Source: JANYJJ01 sp031386065 (GTDB taxonomy: Bacteria > Pseudomonadota > Gammaproteobacteria > Burkholderiales > Burkholderiaceae_C). Taken from it: 11,337 nucleotides of DNA. Below, piece after piece: positions 1 through 7,623 of this stretch. The stretch spans positions 1 through 11,337 of the forward strand of contig JANNBZ010000201.1 of the NCBI GenBank assembly GCA_031386065.1. Reading direction: 5' to 3'. The first letter of the stretch is position 1. Every line of letters starts with the position of its first letter. The position numbers were made by a program, and so were the translations under genes. The notes under the pieces were generated by a model. It was not told where the DNA came from, did not search any database, and saw nothing but the letters and a program-made list of their open reading frames with translations.

Positions 1-2376
1 AACGCCGTTGGCGTCTGAACTGCGCAGCAACTTGCCCTTGTTGAAGCGGCCTTCCGGATCGACCTTCGCCTTGTAGGCCGTGAAGTCGACCATCTCGGCG
101 TCGGTCAGGAATTCGAGCTTGGTGATGCCGATGCCGTGCTCGCCCGAAATCACGCCGTCCAGGCTGCGCGCCAGCACCATGATGCGGGCGACCATTTCAT
201 GCGCGGTCTGCAGCATGTCGTAGTTGTCGGAGTTGACCGGGATGTTGGTGTGCACGTTGCCGTCGCCGGCATGCATGTGCAGCGCGATCCAGACGCGGCC
301 GCGCAGCACCTCGCCGTGAATCTTCTGGCACTGGTCGACGATGGGCTTCAGCGCCGAGCCGGCAAAAATGCTTTGCAGCGGTGCGCGGATTTGCGTTTTC
401 CACGAGGCGCGCAGCGTGTGGTCTTGCAGGTCGGCGAACGGCGTGCGATCGGTGTCGGGCTGCACTACGTCGAGCTGGTTCAGCCAGTGCTGCCACAGCG
501 CACGCACCTCGCTCAGCAGCGTCAAGGCCTGTTGAACGCGGTCTTCCAGCAGCTCGGCCGAGGCGATGTCGCCGGCGTCGTCACTGCGGCCGAGAGGCAG
601 GTTGCCCTTCTCGAAAAACGCTTGCAGCGCGTCGACCAGGGCCAGCTTGTTGCGCAGGCTCAGCTCGATGTTCAGGCGCTCGATGCCTTCGGTGTACTCG
701 CCCATGCGCGGCAGCGGAATCACCACGTCCTCGTTCACCTTGAAGGCATTGGTGTGCTTGCTGATGGCCGCCGTGCGCTTGCGGTCGAGCCAGAACTTCT
801 TGCGCGCCTCGGGGCTCACCGCCACGAAGCCTTCACCGGCGCGGCCGTTGGCCAGTCGCACCACCTCGCTGGTGGCGCGCGCGACCACATCGGCGTCGGC
901 ACCGGCGATGTCGCCGAACAGCACCATCTTCGGCAAGCCCCCGCGCTTGCTTTTCGTGGCATAGCCGACGGCCTTCAGGTAGCGGTCGTCCAGGTGCTCC
1001 AGCCCCGCCAGCACCGCGCCGCCGCGCCTGGCCTCGGCGAACATGAAGTCCTTGATGTCGACGATGCTCGGCACCGCATCTTTCGCGTTGCCGAAGAACT
1101 CCAGACAGACGGTGCGCGTGTGCGCGTGGCTGCGGTGGACGATCCAGCGCGCCGAGGTGATCAGCCCGTCGCAACCTTCCTTCTGGATGCCCGGCAGGCC
1201 GGCCAGGAACTTGTCGGTCACGTCCTTGCCCAGGCCTTCCTTGCGGAAGCTGCGGCCCGGAATGTCCAGCCGCTCGGTGCGTTCAAGTGTCTTGCCGGTG
1301 GCGTCGAAGTACTTCAGCTCGAAGCTGGCCACTTCCACGTCGTGGATCTTGCCGAGGTTGTGGTTGAGGCGGGTCACCTCCAGCCATTTGGCTTCGGGCG
1401 TGACCATGCGCCACGAGGCCAGGTTGTCGAGCGCGGTGCCCCACAACACGGCCTTCTTGCCGCCCGCATTCATCGCGATGTTGCCGCCGATGCAACTGGC
1501 CTCGGCCGACGTGGGGTCGACCGCGAACACGTAGCCCGCGCGCTCGGCTGCATCCGCCACGCGCTGCGTGACGACGCCGGCCTCGGTCCACACCGTGGCC
1601 ACGTCCGCGTCGAGGCCCGGCAGGCGGACCTGCTCGACCTCGGTCATCGCTTCGAGCTTTTCGGTGTTGATGACGACGCTGTTCCAGGTCAGCGGAATTG
1701 CGCCGCCGGTGTAGCCGGTGCCGCCGCCGCGCGGAATGATGGTTAGGCCGAGTTCGACGCAGCCCTTCACCAGCGCGGCCATCTCGGCCTCGGTGTCGGG
1801 CGTGAGCACGACGAACGGGTATTCCACGCGCCAGTCGGTGGCGTCGGTCACGTGCGAGACACGGCTCAGGCCGTCGAACTTGATGTTGTCTTTTGCGGTG
1901 ACGCGGCCCAGCACCTTGTTCGTCTTGCGGCGCAAGTCAGCGACCGCATCGAACTGCCTGGCGAACGCCGTCACCGCAGCCGACGACGACTGCAGCAACT
2001 CGCCGACGATGGCGTCGCGGTCACGGTCGCTGTCGGGCGTGCGGCGCTTCTCGACCTCGCCCAGCCGGTGGTGCAGGGCCTCGATCAGCAGCTTGCGGCG
2101 GCGCGGGTTGTCCAGCAGGTCGTCTTGCAGGTACGGGTTGCGCTGCACCACCCAGATGTCGCCCAGCACCTCGTACAGCATGCGCGCCGAGCGGCCGGTC
2201 TGGCGTTCGTCGCGCAGGCGGCTCAGCACCTCCCAGGCGCGCGCGCCCAGCAGGCGAATGACGATCTCGCGGTCGGAGAACGAGGTGTAGTTGTAGGGGA
2301 TCTCGCGCAGCCGCGACGTGCCGGGCAAGGTCGCCGCAGCGGCGGCGATATGGGTCATCAAGGTGGGGGCGTTCAT
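1..2376 (-). CDS. FAD-binding oxidase/dehydrogenase, DUF3683-type N-terminus (partial, C-terminus off the left edge)
   Basis: Flavin-dependent oxidoreductase of the GlcD / D-lactate dehydrogenase type, probably oxidising a 2-hydroxyacid; the substrate cannot be read from sequence. The open frame runs 792 codons from an ATG at 2376 to the window edge without a stop. Residues 1 to about 150 (starting MNAPTLMTHIAAAAATLPGT, then LREIPYNYTSFSDREIVIRL) match what I know as a DUF3683-type extension. The FAD-binding PCMH fold follows: PRGGGTGYTGG near residues 212-222 and SCIGGNIAMNAGGKK near 291-306. The FAD-oxidase C-terminal domain holds MHAGDGNVHTNIP near 700 and ISGEHGIGITK near 745. Relatives in Burkholderiales are about 1,300 residues and continue with 4Fe-4S and cysteine-rich (CCG) domains, which would lie beyond the edge here. 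Met7 is an alternative start; neither start has a strong Shine-Dalgarno (AAGG lies about 13 bases before Met1). It is divergent from the ugp operon. Family assignment is firm; the physiological role is not. Confidence 0.9.
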   Translation of the reverse strand, partial: MNAPTLMTHIAAAAATLPGTSRLREIPYNYTSFSDREIVIRLLGARAWEVLSRLRDERQTGRSARMLYEVLGDIWVVQRNPYLQDDLLDNPRRRKLLIEALHHRLGEVEKRRTPDSDRDRDAIVGELLQSSSAAVTAFARQFDAVADLRRKTNKVLGRVTAKDNIKFDGLSRVSHVTDATDWRVEYPFVVLTPDTEAEMAALVKGCVELGLTIIPRGGGTGYTGGAIPLTWNSVVINTEKLEAMTEVEQVRLPGLDADVATVWTEAGVVTQRVADAAERAGYVFAVDPTSAEASCIGGNIAMNAGGKKAVLWGTALDNLASWRMVTPEAKWLEVTRLNHNLGKIHDVEVASFELKYFDATGKTLERTERLDIPGRSFRKEGLGKDVTDKFLAGLPGIQKEGCDGLITSARWIVHRSHAHTRTVCLEFFGNAKDAVPSIVDIKDFMFAEARRGGAVLAGLEHLDDRYLKAVGYATKSKRGGLPKMVLFGDIAGADADVVARATSEVVRLANGRAGEGFVAVSPEARKKFWLDRKRTAAISKHTNAFKVNEDVVIPLPRMGEYTEGIERLNIELSLRNKLALVDALQAFFEKGNLPLGRSDDAGDIASAELLEDRVQQALTLLSEVRALWQHWLNQLDVVQPDTDRTPFADLQDHTLRASWKTQIRAPLQSIFAGSALKPIVDQCQKIHGEVLRGRVWIALHMHAGDGNVHTNIPVNSDNYDMLQTAHEMVARIMVLARSLDGVISGEHGIGITKLEFLTDAEMVDFTAYKAKVDPEGRFNKGKLLRSSDANGV

Positions 2377-2483
2377 CGGCGGCGGACGGCCTTGGCGCCC
2401 GGTACGGATATGGAAACGAACTGTACCGCACCCCCTCGCGCGGGCTGCGGGTTCAAGGCCCGGGTGCGGCGGGGTTATCCCCG

Positions 2484-2512
2484 TTGCTGCTCCCCGGCGC
2501 GCACGACATAAA
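2484..2512 (+). promoter_or_regulatory. Possible sigma70-like promoter for the ugp operon (weak)
   Basis: TTGCTG (2484-2489), a 17-base spacer, then CATAAA (2507-2512). The -35 matches consensus at 3 of 6 and the -10 at 4 of 6. The spacing is ideal but the hexamers are poor. It is preceded by a small dyad, CGGGG-TTAT-CCCCG, at 2470-2483. It would leave a leader of about 120 bases before ugpB. I found no clear promoter for the divergent oxidase gene in the same region. Confidence 0.2.
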
Positions 2513-2517
2513 CACGC

Positions 2518-2535
2518 TTGTCACAAAACAGACGC
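2518..2535 (+). promoter_or_regulatory. Candidate Pho box upstream of ugpB (weak)
   Basis: Two 7-base half-sites separated by an A-rich spacer: TTGTCAC, AAAA, CAGACGC. The PhoB consensus is CTGTCAT, a 4-base A/T spacer, then CTGTCAC or CTGTCAT. The first half matches 5 of 7 and the second 4 of 7, so this is weak. It is listed because ugp belongs to the phosphate-starvation (Pho) regulon in E. coli and this is the most A/T-rich patch in the 263-base intergenic region. No good -10 hexamer sits at the expected distance downstream. Confidence 0.22.
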
Positions 2536-2639
2536 ATGCTGCGCGGCTTGCATCAAGTGCCAAGGCTTGCCCTCGTCGCCAGATCGTCACCTGCCGACGC
2601 CTGTACTCGCGCAGTGAAATCCACCGTCACGGAGTTGTC

Positions 2640-3953
2640 ATGAAAACGAAATCCATCGCGCTCGCCGCATTCGCGCTTGCCGCATCCCTCAGCACCGGTG
2701 CGCAGGCACAGGTGGAAATCCAGTGGTGGCACTCGATGACCGCCGTCAACGGCGAATGGGTCAACGACCTGGCGAAAGACTTCAACGCCAGCCAGAAAGA
2801 CTACAAGATCGTGCCCACCTTCAAGGGCACGTACGACGAGTCGATGACTGGCGCGATTGCCGCGTTCCGGGCCGGCAACGCACCGCACATCCTGCAGGTG
2901 TTCGAGGTCGGCACCGCCACCATGATGGCCAGCAAAAGCGCCATCATCCCGGTCGGCCAGGTCATGAAAGACGCCGGCGTCAAGTTCGACCCGGCCGCCT
3001 ACGTGCCGGCAGTCGCGGGCTACTACACCGCACCGAACGGCCAGATGCTGAGCTTCCCGTTCAACAGTTCGACCACCGTTTTCTACTACAACAAGGACGC
3101 GTTCAAGGCCGCTGGCCTGGACGCCGACAAACCGCCCGGCACCTGGCCCGAGGTGGCCCTGGCAGCAGCCAAACTGAAGGCCAGCGGACACAAGTGCCCG
3201 TTCACGACCGCCTGGCAGGGCTGGACGCAACTGGAAAGCTTCTCGGCCTGGCACAACGTCGAGTTCGCCACCAAGCGCAACGGCCTGGCCGGACTGGACG
3301 CACGCATGCTCATCAACTCGCCGCTGCATGTGCGCCACATCGAGAACCTGGCCAACATGTCCAAGCAGGGCCTGTTCGTCTACAAGGGCCGCGGCAACGT
3401 GCCCGAGGCCAGCTTCATCTCGGGCGAGTGCGCCATGATCACCACGTCGTCGGGCTTCTACGGCAACGTGGCGAAGAACGCGAAGTTCGCCTACGCGCTG
3501 GCGCCGCTGCCCTACTACCCCGACGTGCCGGGCGCACCGCAGAACACGGTCATTGGCGGTGCCAGCCTGTGGGTGCTGTCGGGCAAGAAGCCGGCCGAAT
3601 ACAAGGGCGTAGCGCAGTTCTTCAACTACCTGTCCAGCGCTGAAGTCCAGTCGGCAAGCCACAAGCGCACCGGCTTCCTGCCGATCACCACCGCCGCCTA
3701 TCAGCTGACCGAGAAGTCGGGCTTCTACAAAGAGAAGCCGGGCACCGACGTGGCGGTGACGCAGATGATCCGCAAGACCACTGACAAGTCGCGCGGCATC
3801 CGCCTGGGCAACTACGTGCAGATTCGCGCGATCGAAGACGAAGAACTGGAACAGGTGTGGGGCGGCAAGAAGACGGCGAAGGAAGCGCTCGACTCGGCCG
3901 TCAAACGCGGCAACGAGATGCTGGAGCGTTTCGAGAAGGCGAACAAGGGTTGA
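2640..3953 (+). CDS. ugpB: sn-glycerol-3-phosphate ABC transporter, periplasmic binding protein UgpB
   Basis: Periplasmic solute-binding protein that delivers sn-glycerol-3-phosphate and glycerophosphodiesters to the UgpAEC transporter. It has 437 residues, almost the length of E. coli UgpB (438). The start at 2640 is chosen because it begins a clean signal peptide, MKTKSIALAAFALAASLSTG, then AQA with predicted cleavage before QVEIQWWHSM. A GGAG Shine-Dalgarno lies 5 bases upstream. An in-frame ATG at 2484 would add 52 residues ahead of the signal peptide and is rejected. From recall, UgpB-specific blocks line up with the E. coli protein throughout: YKIVPTFKGTYDESM, NAPHILQVFEVGTATMMASK, WQGWTQLESFSAW (about residues 191-203, including the ligand-binding tryptophan region), NTVIGGASLWV, KRTGFLPIT, RLGNYVQIR. 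It is the first gene of ugpBAECQ and is followed 23 bases later by ugpA. Generic sugar-binding proteins of the same fold lack this set of blocks, so the specific name is well supported. Confidence 0.96.
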   Translation: MKTKSIALAAFALAASLSTGAQAQVEIQWWHSMTAVNGEWVNDLAKDFNASQKDYKIVPTFKGTYDESMTGAIAAFRAGNAPHILQVFEVGTATMMASKSAIIPVGQVMKDAGVKFDPAAYVPAVAGYYTAPNGQMLSFPFNSSTTVFYYNKDAFKAAGLDADKPPGTWPEVALAAAKLKASGHKCPFTTAWQGWTQLESFSAWHNVEFATKRNGLAGLDARMLINSPLHVRHIENLANMSKQGLFVYKGRGNVPEASFISGECAMITTSSGFYGNVAKNAKFAYALAPLPYYPDVPGAPQNTVIGGASLWVLSGKKPAEYKGVAQFFNYLSSAEVQSASHKRTGFLPITTAAYQLTEKSGFYKEKPGTDVAVTQMIRKTTDKSRGIRLGNYVQIRAIEDEELEQVWGGKKTAKEALDSAVKRGNEMLERFEKANKG

Positions 3954-3976
3954 AGTAAGCAGAAGAGCGCCTGCCC

Positions 3977-4864
3977 ATGGCCGCCGAAAAACGCGTCGTC
4001 TTTCGCTCCGGCTGGTTGCCCTGGGCGCTGCTGGCGCCACAGGCCATCGTCATTGCTGTGTTCTTCTTCTGGCCGGCGGCGCAGGCGCTGCTGCAGTCGC
4101 TTCAACAGTCCGACGCCTTCGGCACCTCGGTGCAGTGGGTCGGGCTGGAGAACTTCCGCAACCTCTGGAACGACGAGACCTACCTCACGTCGTTCAAGAC
4201 CACGGCCGTCTTCTCTTCATTGGTGGCGGTGCTGGGCATCACGATTTCGCTGTTGCTGGCGGTGTTCGCCGACCGCGTGGTGCGCGGCGCCACCTTCTAC
4301 AAGACGCTGCTGATCTGGCCCTACGCCGTGGCACCGGCAGTGGCGGGCGTGCTGTGGCTGTTCATGTTCTCGCCCAGCATCGGCATCGTGGCCTATGCGC
4401 TGGGCCAGATCGGCATCGACTGGAATCACCTGCTGAACGGCGGACAGGCGATGACCTTGGTGGTGATGGCCGCCATCTGGAAGCAGATCTCGTACAACTT
4501 CCTGTTCTTCCTGGCGGGGCTGGCCAGCATTCCGAAGTCGCTGATCGAGGCCGCCGCCATCGACGGCGCGCGACCCTGGCGGCGCTTCTGGACCATCCAG
4601 TTCCCGCTGTTGTCGCCGACCACGTTTTTCCTGCTGGTGATCAACGTGGTGTACGCCTTCTTCGACACCTTCGCGATCATCGACGCGTCCACGCAGGGCG
4701 GGCCCGGCAAGGACACCGCCATCCTGGTCTACCGCGTCTACTACGACGGCTTCAAGGCCATGGACCTGGGCGGCTCGGCGGCGCAGTCGGTGGTGCTGAT
4801 GGTGATCGTGGTGGCGCTCACCGTGGTGCAGTTCAGGTTCGTCGAGAAGAAGGTGAACTACTGA
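3977..4864 (+). CDS. ugpA: sn-glycerol-3-phosphate ABC transporter, permease UgpA
   Basis: One of the two inner-membrane permease subunits of the glycerol-3-phosphate importer; it pairs with UgpE and docks on UgpC. At 295 residues it equals E. coli UgpA in length. Hydrophobic segments lie at roughly 13-39, 76-98, 108-131, 157-181, 216-236 and 268-287, six in all. The cytoplasmic EAA loop is at about 184-212 (IPKSLIEAAAIDGARPWRRF, ending in FPLLSP), the site that contacts the ATPase. The start ATG has only a weak purine stretch (AGAAGAG) ahead of it. The stop TGA (4862-4864) shares its A with an out-of-frame ATG. The next real gene, ugpE, starts 12 bases downstream. Confidence 0.95.
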   Translation: MAAEKRVVFRSGWLPWALLAPQAIVIAVFFFWPAAQALLQSLQQSDAFGTSVQWVGLENFRNLWNDETYLTSFKTTAVFSSLVAVLGITISLLLAVFADRVVRGATFYKTLLIWPYAVAPAVAGVLWLFMFSPSIGIVAYALGQIGIDWNHLLNGGQAMTLVVMAAIWKQISYNFLFFLAGLASIPKSLIEAAAIDGARPWRRFWTIQFPLLSPTTFFLLVINVVYAFFDTFAIIDASTQGGPGKDTAILVYRVYYDGFKAMDLGGSAAQSVVLMVIVVALTVVQFRFVEKKVNY

Positions 4865-4876
4865 TGGGCGCGCGCT

Positions 4877-5728
4877 GTGGTTGAACGCCGTCCCACGCTG
4901 GGCATCCTGGCGCACGTCATCCTGATCATCGGCGTGCTGATCGTCGCGTTGCCGGTCTACATCGCCTTCGTCGCGTCCACCCACACGGCCGAAGAGATGG
5001 TGCAGTCGCCGATGCCGATGCTGCCCGGTTCGCACCTGGTAGAGAACTACGTGTCGGCACTCAACGGCGGCAGCACCGGCGCGGGCTCGACCGCTGCCGT
5101 GGGCCGCATGATGTTCGTCAGCCTGGTGACCGCGCTGGTGATCACCTTCGGCAAGATCGCGATCTCGCTGCTGTCGGCGTTCGCCATCGTCTACTTCCGC
5201 TTCCGCTTTCGCATGTTCTTCTTCTGGGCCATCTTCATCACCTTGATGCTGCCGGTGGAAGTGCGCATCGGACCGACCTACAAGGTGGTGGCCGATCTGG
5301 GCATGCTGAACAGTTTTGCGGGACTGACGATTCCGCTGATCGCCTCGGCCACCGCGACCTTTCTGTTCCGACAGTTCTTCCTGACCGTGCCCGAAGAACT
5401 GGTCGAGGCGGCGCGCATCGACGGCGCCGGCCCGATGCGGTTCTTCAAGGACATCCTGGTGCCGCTGTCGGCCACCAGCATCGCCGCGCTGTTCGTCATT
5501 CAATTCATCTACGGCTGGAACCAGTACCTGTGGCCGCTGCTGGTGACCACCAACGAGAACATGTACCCGGTGGTGATCGGCATCAAACGCATGATCGCCG
5601 GCGGCGATTCGCAGAACCAGTGGAACCTGGTGATGGCCACCGCCATCCTGGCGATGATCCCGCCGGCGCTGGTGGTGATGCTGATGCAGAAGTGGTTCGT
5701 CAAGGGCCTGGTGGACACGGAGAAATAA
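4877..5728 (+). CDS. ugpE: sn-glycerol-3-phosphate ABC transporter, permease UgpE
   Basis: Second inner-membrane permease subunit of the importer. It has 283 residues (E. coli UgpE 281) and starts at GTG, giving MVERRPTLGILAH, which aligns with the E. coli N-terminus MIENRPW. No other in-frame start exists, because a TGA lies in frame at 4862-4864. Characteristic blocks include FGKIAISLLSAFAIVYFRF (about 91-109), FFFWAIFITLMLPVEVRI (114-131), and the EAA loop LVEAARIDGAGPMRFFKDI at about 175-193. FIYGWNQYLWPLL is near 210-222 and the protein ends in FVKGLVDTEK. The GTG start has no clear Shine-Dalgarno. Translation may depend on coupling to ugpA through a six-codon minicistron at 4864-4884 that overlaps the start. 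The stop codon is followed after 7 bases by ugpC. Confidence 0.95.
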   Translation: MVERRPTLGILAHVILIIGVLIVALPVYIAFVASTHTAEEMVQSPMPMLPGSHLVENYVSALNGGSTGAGSTAAVGRMMFVSLVTALVITFGKIAISLLSAFAIVYFRFRFRMFFFWAIFITLMLPVEVRIGPTYKVVADLGMLNSFAGLTIPLIASATATFLFRQFFLTVPEELVEAARIDGAGPMRFFKDILVPLSATSIAALFVIQFIYGWNQYLWPLLVTTNENMYPVVIGIKRMIAGGDSQNQWNLVMATAILAMIPPALVVMLMQKWFVKGLVDTEK

Positions 5729-5735
5729 CAACAGA

Positions 5736-6809
5736 ATGGCTTCGATATCGATCCGCGATGTGGTCAAGCGCTACGGCTTCGGCCCGAAGGCAAACCAGGT
5801 CATCCACGGTGTCAGCGCCGAGGTGGCCGACGGCGAGTTCATCGTCATCGTCGGGCCGTCGGGCTGCGGCAAATCGACGCTGCTGCGCATGGTGGCCGGG
5901 CTGGAAGAAATCTCGGGCGGGCAGATCGCCATCGGCGACCGCGTGGTCAACGACGTGGAGCCGTCGGAACGCGACATCGCGATGGTGTTCCAGAACTACG
6001 CGCTCTACCCGCACATGAGCGTGTTCGACAACATGGCGTATGGGCTGAAGATCGCCAAGGTGCCGCTGGCGGAAATCAAGGCGCGGGTCGACAAGGCCGC
6101 CAAGATTCTCGAGATCGGCCCGTTCCTCGAACGCAAGCCGCGTGAGTTGTCGGGCGGACAGCGCCAACGCGTCGCGATGGGCCGCGCCATCGTGCGTCAG
6201 CCGTCGGTCTTCCTGTTCGACGAGCCGCTGTCCAACCTGGACGCCAAACTGCGCGCGCAAACGCGGCTCGAAATCCAGAAACTGCACCGCGAACTCGGCG
6301 TCACCTCGCTGTTCGTCACCCACGACCAGGTCGAGGCGATGACGCTAGCGCAGCGAATGATCGTGATGAACGCCGGCCGCATGGAACAGATCGGCACGCC
6401 CGAGTCGGTGTACCAGCGCCCGGCCACCACCTTCGTGGCGGGCTTCATCGGCTCGCCACCGATGAACCTGCTGAAGGGCCAGGCCGACGGCTCGCGCTTC
6501 AATGTGGCCGGCCACAGCCTGAACCTGCCCGCCGCGGCGCCGCGCGCCGGTGAGTTGATCCTGGGCCTGCGGCCCGAACACGCCGAACTGCGTGCGGCCG
6601 GTCCGCAAGGCTGGCCGCTGCAGATCGAGATGGTCGAGATGCTGGGCGCCGAACGGCTGGTTTACGCGCGGCTGGGCGAGTCGCTGTTCACCGTGCGCAT
6701 CGACGCCACGCTGGCGCCGCCGGCACCGGGCGACACCCTGAGTGTGCTGATGAAGCCGGCGCACTTGCACTGGTTCGACCCCGTCACCCAACAGCGCGTC
6801 GTCTCGTGA
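5736..6809 (+). CDS. ugpC: sn-glycerol-3-phosphate ABC transporter, ATP-binding protein UgpC
   Basis: Cytoplasmic ATPase that energises the Ugp importer. It has 357 residues (E. coli UgpC 356) and belongs to the MalK/UgpC subfamily of carbohydrate-uptake (CUT1) ATPases. All nucleotide-binding motifs are intact: Walker A GPSGCGKST at 40-48, Q-loop VFQNYALYPHM around Q86, ABC signature LSGGQRQRVAMGRA at 138-151, Walker B VFLFDE at 158-163, D-loop SNLD at 166-169, and H-loop THDQVEA with H196. The C-terminal TOBE/regulatory domain begins near residue 240 and carries GLRPEH at 277-282. GGAG lies about 13 bases before the ATG. The gene overlaps ugpQ by 4 bases (GTGA), implying translational coupling. 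MalK-type ATPases are interchangeable in some bacteria, so it might also serve other sugar importers. Confidence 0.95.
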   Translation: MASISIRDVVKRYGFGPKANQVIHGVSAEVADGEFIVIVGPSGCGKSTLLRMVAGLEEISGGQIAIGDRVVNDVEPSERDIAMVFQNYALYPHMSVFDNMAYGLKIAKVPLAEIKARVDKAAKILEIGPFLERKPRELSGGQRQRVAMGRAIVRQPSVFLFDEPLSNLDAKLRAQTRLEIQKLHRELGVTSLFVTHDQVEAMTLAQRMIVMNAGRMEQIGTPESVYQRPATTFVAGFIGSPPMNLLKGQADGSRFNVAGHSLNLPAAAPRAGELILGLRPEHAELRAAGPQGWPLQIEMVEMLGAERLVYARLGESLFTVRIDATLAPPAPGDTLSVLMKPAHLHWFDPVTQQRVVS

Positions 6810-7552
6810 AGGACTGGCCCTATCCGCTGTGGATTGCCCACCGCGGAGCCGGCAAGCTGGCGCCCGAAAACACGCTGGCCGCGTTTCGCCTTGGGGCCCA
6901 GCACGGCTACCGCGCCTTCGAATGCGACGTGAAGCTGAGCGCCGACGGCGTGCCCTTCCTGTTGCACGACGCCACGCTGCAGCGCACAACCTCGGGCCAG
7001 GGGCTGGCAGCGCAACACACGTGGGCCGAGCTGTCGCAACTCGACGCCGGCAGCTGGCACAGCCGCACCCACGCCGGCGAGCCGCTGCCCAGCCTGCAGG
7101 CCGTGGCACGCTTCTGCCTGCGCAATGGCTTTGCGCTGAACATCGAGATCAAGCCGACACCGGGCACTGAAGCCGACACCGGCCGTGAGGTCGCGCTGGC
7201 GGCAGCGCGTTGGTGGGCCGGTGCCGCCCCGCCGTTGCTGAGTTCGTTTCAGCCCAGCGCCTTGGCGGCCGCACGTGAAGCCGTACCCGAGTTGCCCCGC
7301 GCCTTGCTGCTCGACGGCCTGCGCGCAGGTTGGCTGGCCGAAGCTCGCGCATTGGGCTGCGTGGCCGTGGTGGCCGACTACCCGAGCCTGGACGCTGCGG
7401 TGATCGACCAACTGCACGCCGCCGACATGCGCGCGATGAGCTACACGGTCAACGATCCGTTCACGGCCCAGCGGCTGCTGCGGCTGGGCATCGACGGCGT
7501 GATCACCGATGCGGTGGACCGCTTTTCGGCAGCGTCACGGCAAATCGACTGA
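6806..7552 (+). CDS. ugpQ: Glycerophosphodiester phosphodiesterase UgpQ
   Basis: Cytoplasmic enzyme that hydrolyses imported glycerophosphodiesters to sn-glycerol-3-phosphate and an alcohol such as choline, ethanolamine or glycerol. It has 248 residues (E. coli UgpQ 247) and no signal peptide. GDPD-fold catalytic and metal-binding positions are present: AHRGAGKLAPENTLAAF with H12, FECDVKLSADG with E39 and D41, LLHD with H54, and NIEIKPT with E114 and K116. The C-terminal barrel strands YTVNDP and GIDGVITDAVDRF are also typical. Translation starts at GTG (6806), whose last two bases form part of the ugpC stop TGA. This is the last gene of the operon; a short GC hairpin lies 15 bases after the stop but lacks a T-tract. 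Confidence 0.94.
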   Translation: MKDWPYPLWIAHRGAGKLAPENTLAAFRLGAQHGYRAFECDVKLSADGVPFLLHDATLQRTTSGQGLAAQHTWAELSQLDAGSWHSRTHAGEPLPSLQAVARFCLRNGFALNIEIKPTPGTEADTGREVALAAARWWAGAAPPLLSSFQPSALAAAREAVPELPRALLLDGLRAGWLAEARALGCVAVVADYPSLDAAVIDQLHAADMRAMSYTVNDPFTAQRLLRLGIDGVITDAVDRFSAASRQID

Positions 7553-7566
7553 GCATCGCCGCCCGT

Positions 7567-7580
7567 GTGCGGTTTCGCAC
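7567..7580 (+). other. Short hairpin after ugpQ (no T-tract)
   Basis: A perfect 5-base stem, GTGCG-GTTT-CGCAC, starts 15 bases after the ugpQ stop. It is too short and lacks the U-run of an intrinsic terminator, so it could stabilise the ugp mRNA 3' end or be a pause or Rho-assisted site. The role is a guess. Confidence 0.3.
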
Positions 7581-7610
7581 GAACGTGGTGGCAGGCGCTG
7601 CGACCGATCC

Positions 7611-7623
7611 CCCGGAGTCCGGG
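7611..7623. promoter_or_regulatory. Palindrome upstream of the PEP-CTERM gene, possible operator
   Basis: CCCGGA-G-TCCGGG is a perfect 6+6 dyad around one central base. It lies 74 bases before the ATG of the PEP-CTERM gene and 58 bases after the ugpQ stop. A one-base centre is unsuitable for an RNA hairpin of that exact register and fits a dimeric protein-binding site better, though ATCCC/GGGAT can pair in an alternative register. The binding protein is unknown. Confidence 0.25.

Noticed and set aside
136..1746. Long open frame on the plus strand (536 codons)
   Set aside because: It is antisense to the FAD oxidase, whose minus-strand translation has full family motifs. The His/Arg/Gln-rich composition is typical of a shadow frame in GC-rich DNA.
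2484..2639. N-terminal extension of ugpB from an upstream ATG
   Set aside because: It would bury the signal peptide 52 residues inside the protein. The ATG at 2640 has a Shine-Dalgarno and yields the expected length.
2553..4040. Minus-strand open frame of 495 codons opposite ugpB
   Set aside because: Antisense shadow of ugpB with low-complexity Arg/Val/His/Gly composition and no recognisable motifs.
4217..5767. Minus-strand open frame of 516 codons opposite ugpA/ugpE
   Set aside because: Extremely His/Asp/Gln/Arg-rich, spans two well-supported genes on the other strand, and is a codon-bias artefact.
7588..7605. RpoN (-24/-12) promoter before the PEP-CTERM gene
   Set aside because: TGGCAG followed by TGCG is present, but GG and GC are 8 bases apart instead of the required 10.
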